Shown here one piece after another: positions 22,693 through 29,409 of a DNA stretch of 31,697 nucleotides. The DNA is from a virus. The number at the start of each line of letters is the position of its first letter. Positions within the stretch are counted from its first letter, which is position 1. The stretch covers positions 1 to 31,697 of IMG/VR virus record IMGVR_UViG_3300033993_002755. One strand, given 5' to 3'. The translations under genes and the position numbers were made by a program. Below the pieces are notes generated by a model. The model ran no database searches and was not told the origin of the DNA. It saw only the letters and a list, made by a program, of their open reading frames with translations.

Positions 22693-24030
22693 TTACGCGT
22701 TCTTCGCCTGATATACGTCAATAGCACGCGTTGCGTCTTCTACTTTGGCCCACGCAAAGTCAGATTGTTGACGCTCAAACTCTGCCCTTGCCTCTTCAAG
22801 TTTCAACTTTAGCAGTTGAAGACTCATGATTTGCTCTGCAACTCCAGTGGAAAACAGCTTCTTAATCTCAATAGGACTCATTGGGCCACGAAGCTCGGCG
22901 CTACAGTCTCGTGACGTGAAAATGGCCGTTCCTGTGGGACGGACCAACAGGAATTGTCGTGGTTGCAAACGTGCGATACTAGATTCTACAACCCGTGAAT
23001 CCTGTGGAGTGGCAGCGCAGATTCCGTTGACTACTCTTGCTCTATCATTCTGTGTCTGCAGGCGTCCAACCAACCAGGTCTGCGCGTTCGACATACCTTT
23101 GTAATCCAAGTCCATTGGATTCTGAGAGCAAATGACGATACCCAATCCATGGGCGCGTGCTTGCTTGAGCATGGTCAGCAGGGGCTTTTTAGTTGGTGGG
23201 TTTGCTGGGTGTGGGGGCATCACTCCGTACATCTCATCCAGTAATAGGCACATTTTGAGATCCGCTGTGCCGGGTTGCTTGCGCATCCAAGAAAGCATTT
23301 CTTCAAGAAACATGCTGATGGCAAAGTTTCGCTCTGCGTCATCGACTAGGTGTGCAACGGAGTAGATTACGACGGGTACTTTTCCAGGCGCGCACTCAAG
23401 CAACCGTGTCACGTCAATGGACACGCCTTCCCTCCATGCTTGGAACGAGGGCGCAGCGAGAAGATTGTTCAGTTTCGCCATCAACTTTCCACGAGACTGA
23501 GCTGGGAACACTTCGTCCAGCGGCAGCATACCCAGGTACTCAAACGGCGGCTCTGCGATGTCGTTTAGGACATCGACGATAGTGCACGGCTTGTTGCCCT
23601 TTAGCCTCCACTGAATGATGTTTGCTAGAAATGTATGCTGTGTAGATGTTACGTCTGCTTTGGTTCCCATGAGCTTGAACAGCGTGGTTACCGTAGACGT
23701 GATTCGATCTTCATTTTCGATGCCTGAAAAGATGTTTACAGCCTCACCGTGATTTCCCCCTGGGGTCAGGAAGCGCAGTGCCATACGTTCGCGTACTTCC
23801 TCAGGCTGCAAAGCTACGTTTGCGATGTCTCCTTTGATGTCACACAGAAATACTGGGATGTTATTTCTAACAAGCTCCTCAACCATTCCGATAATCAAGC
23901 CTGACTTACCGGAGCCTGTGGCACCACAAATTACCGCATGTGTAGTTAACGCAGCTGCCTTCAAGGCAACATTGTGTGTTGCTCCATCAGGAGACGTCCT
24001 AGATCCCAGATTGATAATAGCGTCGCTCAC
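22693..24030 (-). CDS. HerA/DUF87-like P-loop ATPase
   Basis: Predicted hexameric DNA-translocase-type ATPase, 445 residues. Walker A is GATGSGKSG (36-44), followed by a second conserved stretch VFLCDIKGDIANV (60-72). Walker B is LLLDEMYG (262-269); SQNPMDLDYKGMSNAQTWLVGRLQT (302-326) includes sensor-like residues and IARLQPRQFLLVRPTG the C-terminal beta part. These match HerA/VirB4-like and YjgR-type ATPases. The C terminus is a charged helix that could be a coiled coil. The GTG start overlaps the stop of repeat-family copy 2, and copy 1 follows after 29 bases, so the ATPase is embedded in the repeat-protein cluster. No HerA-partner NurA was recognised. Confidence 0.85.
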   Translation of the reverse strand: MSDAIINLGSRTSPDGATHNVALKAAALTTHAVICGATGSGKSGLIIGMVEELVRNNIPVFLCDIKGDIANVALQPEEVRERMALRFLTPGGNHGEAVNIFSGIENEDRITSTVTTLFKLMGTKADVTSTQHTFLANIIQWRLKGNKPCTIVDVLNDIAEPPFEYLGMLPLDEVFPAQSRGKLMAKLNNLLAAPSFQAWREGVSIDVTRLLECAPGKVPVVIYSVAHLVDDAERNFAISMFLEEMLSWMRKQPGTADLKMCLLLDEMYGVMPPHPANPPTKKPLLTMLKQARAHGLGIVICSQNPMDLDYKGMSNAQTWLVGRLQTQNDRARVVNGICAATPQDSRVVESSIARLQPRQFLLVRPTGTAIFTSRDCSAELRGPMSPIEIKKLFSTGVAEQIMSLQLLKLKLEEARAEFERQQSDFAWAKVEDATRAIDVYQAKNA

Positions 24031-24476
24031 TTCGTACCTCTTTGTGAATTAATTAGTTGTTCGTTTCTAAGCTCTAGAATACCTAGGATGCTCTCATACT
24101 CAAGAGAGGTATTACAACTAAGTAGTGCGTTAGCCAGCTCTAAGGTTTCGTTGGAGAGTGGGAGAAACAAGTGCTTTAGAGCATTGGGGATTCCCATCTC
24201 CTCCAATATTGCTTCACCATAACCGTCACCGTAACCGTCACCGTTACCGTAACCGTTACCGTCACCGTCACCGTTACCGTCACCGTCACCGTTACCTTTA
24301 CCGTAACCGTAACCGTTACCGTTACCGTAACTGTAGTTACCGTTACCGGTACCGTTACCGTTACCGTAACCGTTACCGTTACCGTGACCGTTACCGTTAC
24401 CGTTACCGTTACCGTTACCGTTACCGTGACCGTTACCGTTACCGTAACCGTTACCGTAACCGTCTAGCGTGGACAT
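24027..24476 (-). CDS. Gly-X repeat protein with conserved C-terminal domain, copy 2
   Basis: Longest copy, 149 residues. It starts MSTLDGYGNG, has a tract dominated by Asn with Tyr, Asp and His, the aromatic interruption NYSYGNG, and the common C-terminal domain. After SILGILELR the sequence does not end but adds NEQLINSQRGTK, overlapping the GTG of the ATPase gene. That overlap couples this copy to the ATPase. GGAGAG in the last codons of copy 3 provides its ribosome binding site. Confidence 0.75.
   Translation of the reverse strand: MSTLDGYGNGYGNGNGHGNGNGNGNGNGNGHGNGNGYGNGNGTGNGNYSYGNGNGYGYGKGNGDGDGNGDGDGNGYGNGDGYGDGYGEAILEEMGIPNALKHLFLPLSNETLELANALLSCNTSLEYESILGILELRNEQLINSQRGTK
24216..24463 (-). 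repeat. (GGTNAC)n hexanucleotide tract, copy 2
   Basis: About 41 six-base units in frame with the repeat protein, with Asn (AAC) the most frequent variable codon. Confidence 0.9.
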
Positions 24477-24897
24477 ACGTCTCTCTCCTAAGTTCTAGGA
24501 TACCTAGGATGCTCTCATACTCAAGAGAGGTATTACATTTGAGTAGGGTGTTAGCTAGCTCTAAGGTTTCGTTGGAGAGTGGGAGAAACAAGTGCTTTAG
24601 AGCATTGGGGATTCCCATCTCCTCCAATACTGCTTCACCGTTACCGTCACCGTAACCGTCACCGTAACCGTTACCGTAACCGTTACCGTTACCGTAACCG
24701 TTACCGTAACCGTTACCTTTACCGTAACCGTTACCGTAACCGCTGCCGTTACCGTAACCGTTACCGTCACCGTAACCGTTACCGTAACTGTAGTTACCGT
24801 TACCGGTACCGTTACCGTTACCGTAACCGTTACCGTCACCGTCACCGTAACCGTTACCGTTGCCGTTACCGTTACCGTTACCTTCTAGCGTAGACAT
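24451..24897 (-). CDS. Gly-X repeat protein with conserved C-terminal domain, copy 3
   Basis: 148 residues. MSTLEGNGNG start, a tract with Asn, Tyr, Asp, Lys and Ser at the variable positions and the interruption NYSYGNG, then EAVLEEMGIPNALKHLF (Val in place of the usual Ile) and SILGILELRRE, with an added tail TYVHARRLR. It overlaps copy 2 by 26 nt. It is the first copy of its cluster in the direction of transcription; the gene before it is an unrelated hypothetical. AGGAGAG stands before its start. Confidence 0.75.
   Translation of the reverse strand: MSTLEGNGNGNGNGNGYGDGDGNGYGNGNGTGNGNYSYGNGYGDGNGYGNGSGYGNGYGKGNGYGNGYGNGNGYGNGYGDGYGDGNGEAVLEEMGIPNALKHLFLPLSNETLELANTLLKCNTSLEYESILGILELRRETYVHARRLR
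24637..24884 (-). repeat. (GGTNAC)n hexanucleotide tract, copy 3
   Basis: About 41 six-base units in frame, with alternating Asn and Tyr codons over long parts. Adjacent Asn and Tyr units form small inverted repeats (GTAAC-G-GTTAC). Confidence 0.9.
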
Positions 24898-24938
24898 ACG
24901 TCTCTCCTAAGCTCCATACTCAGGGAAGTAGGACATCT

Positions 24939-25403
24939 TCACGCGTCATACATCTTCAGCTTGGTGGCGTCCCCTACAGGCTGGAATACTTGAAGGAACG
25001 CATGCAACGGAAGCTCTGAAACCTCAGCCTCAACGTCCCCTAAAGGGATGAAGTGCACGCTATACACATACACGTTGTCTTCTACGTCTACCGTCAAGTC
25101 AGTAACTAAGAAGTGCCCTTCCAGTTCTTCTGGTCCATGGCGGTATGCCCACTCTACTCCAACAACTGCTTCTAAAAGCTTTGTTGCTACTTCTTTATGT
25201 ATGTTCAATCCGTCCTGTGCTGTCGGTGCACTGACTGCTGCGCGCTCGCTGTACCAGGGGATTACCACTTCTTCAATAATGACAATCGCCGCGCTCTCTC
25301 GAATGCGGCGAAGTGATTTCAACATAGCTGTTATGATCATGTTATCCTTCATCCTCTCCAGATGAGCTTTTATGTCCAGTGGCTTCGGCCAACGCCTGGG
25401 CAC
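24939..25403 (-). CDS. hypothetical protein, 154 aa
   Basis: No family recognised. An N-terminal helical part (LDIKAHLERMKDNMIITAMLKSLRRIRES) is followed by an alpha-beta region with VVIPWYSERAA and a C-terminal beta-rich half (GHFLVTDLTVDVEDNVYVYSVHFIPLG). The start is uncertain: the GTG used here gives the longest form, but ATG codons 17 and 21 codons later have AGG-type sites nearby. It is transcribed just before repeat-family copy 3. Confidence 0.55.
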   Translation of the reverse strand: MPRRWPKPLDIKAHLERMKDNMIITAMLKSLRRIRESAAIVIIEEVVIPWYSERAAVSAPTAQDGLNIHKEVATKLLEAVVGVEWAYRHGPEELEGHFLVTDLTVDVEDNVYVYSVHFIPLGDVEAEVSELPLHAFLQVFQPVGDATKLKMYDA

Positions 25404-25420
25404 TTGCCTGGTCTAGCCTA

Positions 25421-25672
25421 CTAACCTTCCTCAATAAACACAGGTCCCCAAGGTGTTGACAGTAGCACTTCACCAGTATCGGAGCTGGCAAACTTATACT
25501 TAGTCCATTCGTACTTCCTAGAGTTAGCCCATTCAGCGATTAGCATGTCTAGAGTTGCCCTGGTAACTGAAACTCGCTGAATTGGTTTATCTGCGATTTC
25601 GTTAACCAAGGCAAGCCAAGCCACGAACTCATTCGCTGTCGAGAACGAGGTCTTCTGAAGTAGGGTCGTCAT
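25421..25672 (-). CDS. hypothetical protein, 83 aa
   Basis: No family recognised. The N-terminal half is helical (ANEFVAWLALVNEIADKPIQRVSVTRATLDMLIAEWANS), the end beta-like (EVLLSTPWGPVFIEEG). It starts inside the end of the probable small terminase gene, with a 44-nt overlap in another frame. The C-terminal pattern, with a hydrophobic strand ending in Pro-Trp-Gly, is often seen in small phage proteins of unknown role. Confidence 0.55.
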   Translation of the reverse strand: MTTLLQKTSFSTANEFVAWLALVNEIADKPIQRVSVTRATLDMLIAEWANSRKYEWTKYKFASSDTGEVLLSTPWGPVFIEEG

Positions 25673-26417
25673 TCGCGGTCTCTGTGTCTACCACCTCTGC
25701 GTCTTCGATGCCAGGATCAGGTGTTGGTTCTTCCAACGCAACCAACTGTTTAGCTACGATAGCATCTCCAAGGGATTTCTTTGCATCTCCGTTCTTCCAC
25801 GCCTTGATGAACGGCGACACCTCCAAAGTATGCTTGACGTTGATCTCAGCCTTCTTGATCAAGCCCAAGTCCATCAAAAGCTTTGTGTGCTTTTCTCGCG
25901 CCTGCATCACCACTGCTAAGGATTTAGCCTTGTCACTAACTTCCTCTGCTGAGTGGTACAGTTCCCAGGCTCTAAATTCAATTTCTTCGTAAAGAGATGC
26001 AGTGCTGCCTACTACTTCTTCTTGATTTACGTTTTTACCCCTGGATGCTTGCCATTCTTTGATTCTTTTTAGTTCTTTACTAATCCATACTTGGCTCGTG
26101 CCAATGACGTTAGCTATCGCTTCTTGTGATAGGCCGCGCATACGTAGCCTAGCAATCATCTTCTGACGCTCAGTTAGCCCAGTAAACGGGTCTTCAATTT
26201 CCTTAGGAGAATAAGGAATCTGCAACTTGTCGGCGGGCACGTCCGGTACGTCCCCAGCTATTAGCTGAGTTAGTGCCTTTTGCTCTGCGATCTTCTCGTC
26301 TTCCTCGATTTGTTTTTGCAACTTTTCTTGCAGTTGTATCTTTGTCAGCTTGGTGTTCTCTGGTACACCAAGCCGCTTAATCAATTCCTCACGTTCTTTG
26401 TCCTTTGTTCTAGCCAT
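25629..26417 (-). CDS. probable terminase small subunit or HTH DNA-binding protein
   Basis: 262 residues. The N terminus is charged and coiled-coil-like. The middle has LTERQKMIARLRMRGLSQEAIANVIGTSQVWISKELKRI, a clear helix-turn-helix of the sigma-region-4 or terminase-small-subunit kind. A helical region (ELYHSAEEVSDKAKSLAVVMQAREKHTKLLMDLGLI) follows, and the tail is acidic. This order fits small terminases, which bind DNA through an N-terminal helix-turn-helix and oligomerise by helices. A transcription regulator is the alternative. The ATG chosen has GGAG five bases upstream. Its distance and opposite strand from the large terminase are unusual. Confidence 0.6.
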   Translation of the reverse strand: MARTKDKEREELIKRLGVPENTKLTKIQLQEKLQKQIEEDEKIAEQKALTQLIAGDVPDVPADKLQIPYSPKEIEDPFTGLTERQKMIARLRMRGLSQEAIANVIGTSQVWISKELKRIKEWQASRGKNVNQEEVVGSTASLYEEIEFRAWELYHSAEEVSDKAKSLAVVMQAREKHTKLLMDLGLIKKAEINVKHTLEVSPFIKAWKNGDAKKSLGDAIVAKQLVALEEPTPDPGIEDAEVVDTETANDDPTSEDLVLDSE

Positions 26418-26430
26418 GATACTCCGTACG

Positions 26431-26469
26431 CATAAAAGACATGAGGGAGAGCCTTGTGCAGACCCTCCC
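26431..26469 (-). terminator. intrinsic-type terminator hairpin
   Basis: Reading leftward, GGGAGGGTC pairs with GGCTCTCCC (two wobble pairs) around a 7-base loop, and the tail TCATGTCTTTTATG follows. It lies directly after the stop of the 62-residue gene and before the small-terminase-like gene, so it may reduce read-through between the two. Confidence 0.45.
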
Positions 26470-26475
26470 CCATAA

Positions 26476-26664
26476 TCAGCCACCATGCCCTAGCGCTGCT
26501 CGATCTTCGAAGACGAAAGTCTTCTTATACGCGTCGAACCACACCTTAGCTGCCCTATAGAATCTATCTAGCTTTTCAAACTCCATGTCATAGATAGCTG
26601 TCTTGATGTTCTTGGGTAGGTCGGCACACACTCCATTACCGTCCTTCACAAGGACTTTACTCAT
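26476..26664 (-). CDS. hypothetical protein, 62 aa
   Basis: No family recognised. It starts MSKVLVKDGNGV and is mostly helical (IKTAIYDMEFEKLDRFYRAAKVWFDAYKK), ending in a short Gly/His tail. A strong GGAGGGG lies before the ATG, which overlaps the end of the gene upstream by 8 nt. A terminator-like hairpin follows its stop. Confidence 0.6.
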   Translation of the reverse strand: MSKVLVKDGNGVCADLPKNIKTAIYDMEFEKLDRFYRAAKVWFDAYKKTFVFEDRAALGHGG

Positions 26665-26890
26665 TAGGTCCCCTCCACATGAAGAATGCGCTGCTAACTG
26701 CGTACTCGACGAACTCTCCGACTCGGTAGGCAAATACTTCCTCTTTCGTAGAAGTCTTTGCTGCGTTTCGTGCCAGGTCGTCACAGGACTTGATGATACT
26801 CTCTAGCGGCTCGTCGTGGTTCACGACCACATCGTGTCCAGTGGGAACGAAAACACCCTGCTCTCGGCGCAAAATACTGTGCGTGTACAT
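26657..26890 (-). CDS. hypothetical protein, 77 aa
   Basis: No family recognised. The N-terminal part is beta-like (GVFVPTGHDVVVNHDEP), the rest helical (LESIIKSCDDLARNAAKTS, then VFAYRVGEFVEYAVSSAFFMW). GAGG five bases before the ATG supports the start. It is placed in a series of four short leftward genes after a good promoter, and overlaps the next gene by 8 nt. Confidence 0.6.
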   Translation of the reverse strand: MYTHSILRREQGVFVPTGHDVVVNHDEPLESIIKSCDDLARNAAKTSTKEEVFAYRVGEFVEYAVSSAFFMWRGPNE

Positions 26891-26896
26891 TTTTCC

Positions 26897-27229
26897 TCAC
26901 TCAATGACAGTGGTATTAGACGAAGCGTCAAACGTTGCGTTGTTGAACTCTACAGCGTCAGTTTCAGTGGAAAGCTTCTTCGGTCGTCCGGTCAACCATG
27001 TCCTCGGCTCAGCCTTCAGCTTACACAGGTAGTTAATCACTCGTCCCTCTTCCTCCGACTTACGGCTGCGGATCTGGTACCACTTTCCTTCAAAGCAGAA
27101 GGTAGATGATCCGTTCACCTTCACAATATCGGCAAGAGTTTGTTCATAGGCAATCTGTGACTTCTTTACTGCTTCCTCCGCTGCAAAAGAATTTACAATC
27201 AGGTCGGTGATAGACGTGTTAGTTTCCAT
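26897..27229 (-). CDS. hypothetical protein, 110 aa
   Basis: No family recognised. A helical N terminus (ITDLIVNSFAAEEAVKKSQIAYEQTLADIV) is followed by a beta-hairpin pattern (SSTFCFEGKWYQIRSRKSEE) and a region with TWLTGRPKKL, then an acidic and Thr-rich end. AAAGG eight bases before the ATG is its ribosome binding site. It is the first gene after the best promoter of the leftward block. Confidence 0.65.
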   Translation of the reverse strand: METNTSITDLIVNSFAAEEAVKKSQIAYEQTLADIVKVNGSSTFCFEGKWYQIRSRKSEEEGRVINYLCKLKAEPRTWLTGRPKKLSTETDAVEFNNATFDASSNTTVIE

Positions 27230-27278
27230 TTTACTTTTCCTTTACTTATTGTTACTGGGTAATACTCAACCCATTCGT

Positions 27279-27307
27279 ACTGTACTGTCACTGGCTATAG
27301 TTGTCAA
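27279..27307 (-). promoter_or_regulatory. sigma-70-type promoter in the leftward block
   Basis: Reading leftward, a perfect TTGACA, a 17-base spacer and TACAGT (4 of 6) lie in the 88-base gap between two genes, about 50 bases before the start of the 110-residue gene. It probably drives the genes from there towards the small terminase. Confidence 0.55.
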
Positions 27308-27317
27308 CAAGAAATCG

Positions 27318-27788
27318 CTACTCGTTTTCCTTGTCGTCTTTCTCTTCTTCTTCCTCAGGTTCTGTCTCTTCTTCTTCCTCTGGAGCTTCCACAACTACGA
27401 GGTTAAAGAAACCGGGTGTTTGTCTCAAGTCCCAGCCTACCTCTAAAAGCTTTTCTTCATCAAGAACTGCGAAGTCTTCAAGCGCCCAAGAGTAGCTCCA
27501 CAGAGGAGACTTCTTCTTGAGTAGCGTTATGTGTAGTTGCTTTCCATCTTCTCCGAGAATTGGTTCGCGCGACAAAATTCCAGACGTAACAAGCAAGTCA
27601 GCAATGCTGTGACTGAACGCAGTATTTGGGTCACCTAGTAGCTTTACTGGAGTAATATACCCTGTGTTGGTTGGGTATTCTGCACAAAGCAGGATCTTGG
27701 CATTCCTTTCCGCAACATATCTTTTTGTATGCTCTGACATGTCGCCAACGAACGCGCACGGTTGCGTGATCATGATATGCATGGTCAT
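27318..27788 (-). CDS. hypothetical protein with acidic C-terminal tail, 156 aa
   Basis: No family recognised. The first 120 residues look like an alpha-beta fold (ITQPCAFVGDM, AKILLCAEYPTNTGYITP, LHITLLKKKSPLWSY, FFNLVVVEAP). It ends in a run of Glu, Asp and Lys of about 25 residues (EEEEETEPEEEEEKDDKENE), probably disordered and able to mimic nucleic acid or bind basic proteins. Its start overlaps the lipoprotein stop (ATGA). Ocr/gam-like DNA mimicry is conceivable, but only the tail suggests it. Confidence 0.6.
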   Translation of the reverse strand: MTMHIMITQPCAFVGDMSEHTKRYVAERNAKILLCAEYPTNTGYITPVKLLGDPNTAFSHSIADLLVTSGILSREPILGEDGKQLHITLLKKKSPLWSYSWALEDFAVLDEEKLLEVGWDLRQTPGFFNLVVVEAPEEEEETEPEEEEEKDDKENE

Positions 27789-28336
27789 CCCTCTACCCAG
27801 TGAATGCTACAGTTTTCAACACCTGAAACACAGGACAAATCAACCTGCCCCGACGCAGCTACTAGCATAGTCAGCAGGCAGTCATACCTCACACCTCCAC
27901 AGGTAACTGGAAAGCGCACACCCCGGCTACCCACTCCAACCGGCTCCCAATCTCCGCTGAAATAGAGCGGGATAAACACGCTATCGCAGTATTCAGCCAG
28001 TACCTGACCGGTTGCCGTGCAGGTGGAAATCCTTGCTTGTTGTAGATTAACAACTCTGGCATTCACCAAGGGACCGACGCAAGTGTTTCTTTCAGCGCGG
28101 TAGGTTCTTGCTTCGTTGAGTGATAGTCCTGGGCATTCAGGAAATCCTCCAGTGTCGTCGGAAATGACGACATTACGTGCGTCTTCGCCCACTAAACCAG
28201 CAGCATCTTCCATTGTGCTTGCGGTGGCTCCGTCGTCCCTCGTGATGCCTGCATCGCTGTCAATTGTAACGTACACGATGCGCTCCGTACAACCAGTCAA
28301 GCTTGCACACAGTCCTAGAATAATGAAAGGCTTCAT
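27785..28336 (-). CDS. predicted lipoprotein, 183 aa
   Basis: A signal peptide (MKPFIILGLCASLTGC) with a good lipobox LTGC predicts a lipid anchor on Cys16. It is followed by an acidic, Asp-rich low-complexity linker typical of surface lipoproteins in the Myxococcota, then a domain with several cysteines (NTCVGPLVNARVV, ISTCTATGQVLAEYC, FPVTCGGVRYDCLLTM, LSCVSGVENC), probably disulphide bonded. A GGAGA ribosome binding site precedes the ATG. A second phage-encoded lipoprotein in the window, perhaps for superinfection exclusion or spanin-like lysis, but no family was recognised. Confidence 0.7.
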   Translation of the reverse strand: MKPFIILGLCASLTGCTERIVYVTIDSDAGITRDDGATASTMEDAAGLVGEDARNVVISDDTGGFPECPGLSLNEARTYRAERNTCVGPLVNARVVNLQQARISTCTATGQVLAEYCDSVFIPLYFSGDWEPVGVGSRGVRFPVTCGGVRYDCLLTMLVAASGQVDLSCVSGVENCSIHWVEG

Positions 28337-28614
28337 GCTCCGGCTCTCCTTGTATAGACCTCGGGATTGTTTTCTCTATGAAACTTCTCGATCTCGTCTA
28401 CCTGAGAAATCTCCTGTTCTCGTGTGCGAGGATAAATCGTGGTGATGTACAAGTGCTTGGGCAGAGCGTTTACCACTGGATATGTGGTGAATTTGTCTAG
28501 TGACGTATCGTAATATACGAATAGCGGGTCTGTGCCCATCATTCCGTCTGGTGTGGCAAGCCGACCACACTTGACAGTGTCAGTCTCAACCTGTTTTGGT
28601 GTATAGCGCTTCAT
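28333..28614 (-). CDS. hypothetical protein, 93 aa
   Basis: No family recognised. The N terminus is basic (MKRYTPKQVE), the middle has beta-like segments (PLFVYYDTSLDKFTTYPVV, HLYITTIYPRTREQE) and the end is charged. Both its start and its stop overlap neighbours by 4 nt, so it is translated together with the zinc-finger protein gene and the lipoprotein gene. Confidence 0.6.
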   Translation of the reverse strand: MKRYTPKQVETDTVKCGRLATPDGMMGTDPLFVYYDTSLDKFTTYPVVNALPKHLYITTIYPRTREQEISQVDEIEKFHRENNPEVYTRRAGA

Positions 28615-29396
28615 GAATTTTCCTTTCTAAGCTCAAGTATCGCTAGAATGGAGTCTTTAGTTTCTTGCGTTCCATCCAAGAACTCATTTAGCGTGTAAAG
28701 TGCTTCTTCCCCTGGCGAACCATACAACAAGTCCAACAACGCACTGATGCCCTCTGGCGCCCAGCATTCTTCTTCATATGTACGACAGGTAGGGTTCCAG
28801 GCGGTGCGAGCGTTTGTAATGCCTAGGCGGTCTAGAAACTCTTCTTTAGCTTCCTCCAAAGATCGATCGATTTTTCTAAACGTTTTCCAATCCATCCAGT
28901 CTACGTGTGCCTTAAGTTCCTTTGCTTTGTCATTCATGGCTGACAGAAACACGCTTTGTAGGTGGGTGTGCAGCTTTTCGAATCCCATTTCTCGCATCGA
29001 AAATCTGCGAAGCTCTGATTGGCATGCAGGAGAAGCTTGATGCTTCTTTACGCCACGATGAGTTACTAGCTGATTACATACTTTGCACGGGGAGACGTTG
29101 TGCACCTGAACTAAGTGCGCGTACAAAGCTCGCATAGTTGGCTGCACGTTACTGGTGCTGTGTGAGCGGTACACACGTACTACGCCTTCTTCTTCAATCT
29201 GCCAAGAAGACTTGTGCGTCTTCAAGCCCTCGATGCGCTCATCTAGTTGTGGGCACATCTTGCAGTGGACTACTGCTTTTCGGCCAGTGTAGGCCTGCTT
29301 AGTAGGGTCCCAAGCTCCATACACGGAATCAACCGTAAACCTAGACAAGACTTGCGACTGCTGCGCGTATGTCAGTTCACAATTTACAGTGTTCAT
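28611..29396 (-). CDS. zinc-finger protein sharing the repeat-family C-terminal domain
   Basis: 261 residues. The N-terminal half has a CxxC knuckle (HCKMCPQL) and a long His region, then a C2HC finger: CKVCNQLVTH...KKHQASPAC (C-x2-C-x11-H-x5-C). The middle is helical. The C-terminal 48 residues (GISALLDLLYG ... SILAILELRKENS) align with the tail of the Gly-X repeat proteins: similar spacing of Leu, Asn and Glu, and SIL.ILELR at the same end position. This shared tail links it to the repeat family. AGGAAAATATG supports the start. It probably binds nucleic acid or protein through the finger and a common partner through the tail. Confidence 0.7.
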   Translation of the reverse strand: MNTVNCELTYAQQSQVLSRFTVDSVYGAWDPTKQAYTGRKAVVHCKMCPQLDERIEGLKTHKSSWQIEEEGVVRVYRSHSTSNVQPTMRALYAHLVQVHNVSPCKVCNQLVTHRGVKKHQASPACQSELRRFSMREMGFEKLHTHLQSVFLSAMNDKAKELKAHVDWMDWKTFRKIDRSLEEAKEEFLDRLGITNARTAWNPTCRTYEEECWAPEGISALLDLLYGSPGEEALYTLNEFLDGTQETKDSILAILELRKENS

Positions 29397-29409
29397 ATTT
29401 TCCTACGAT

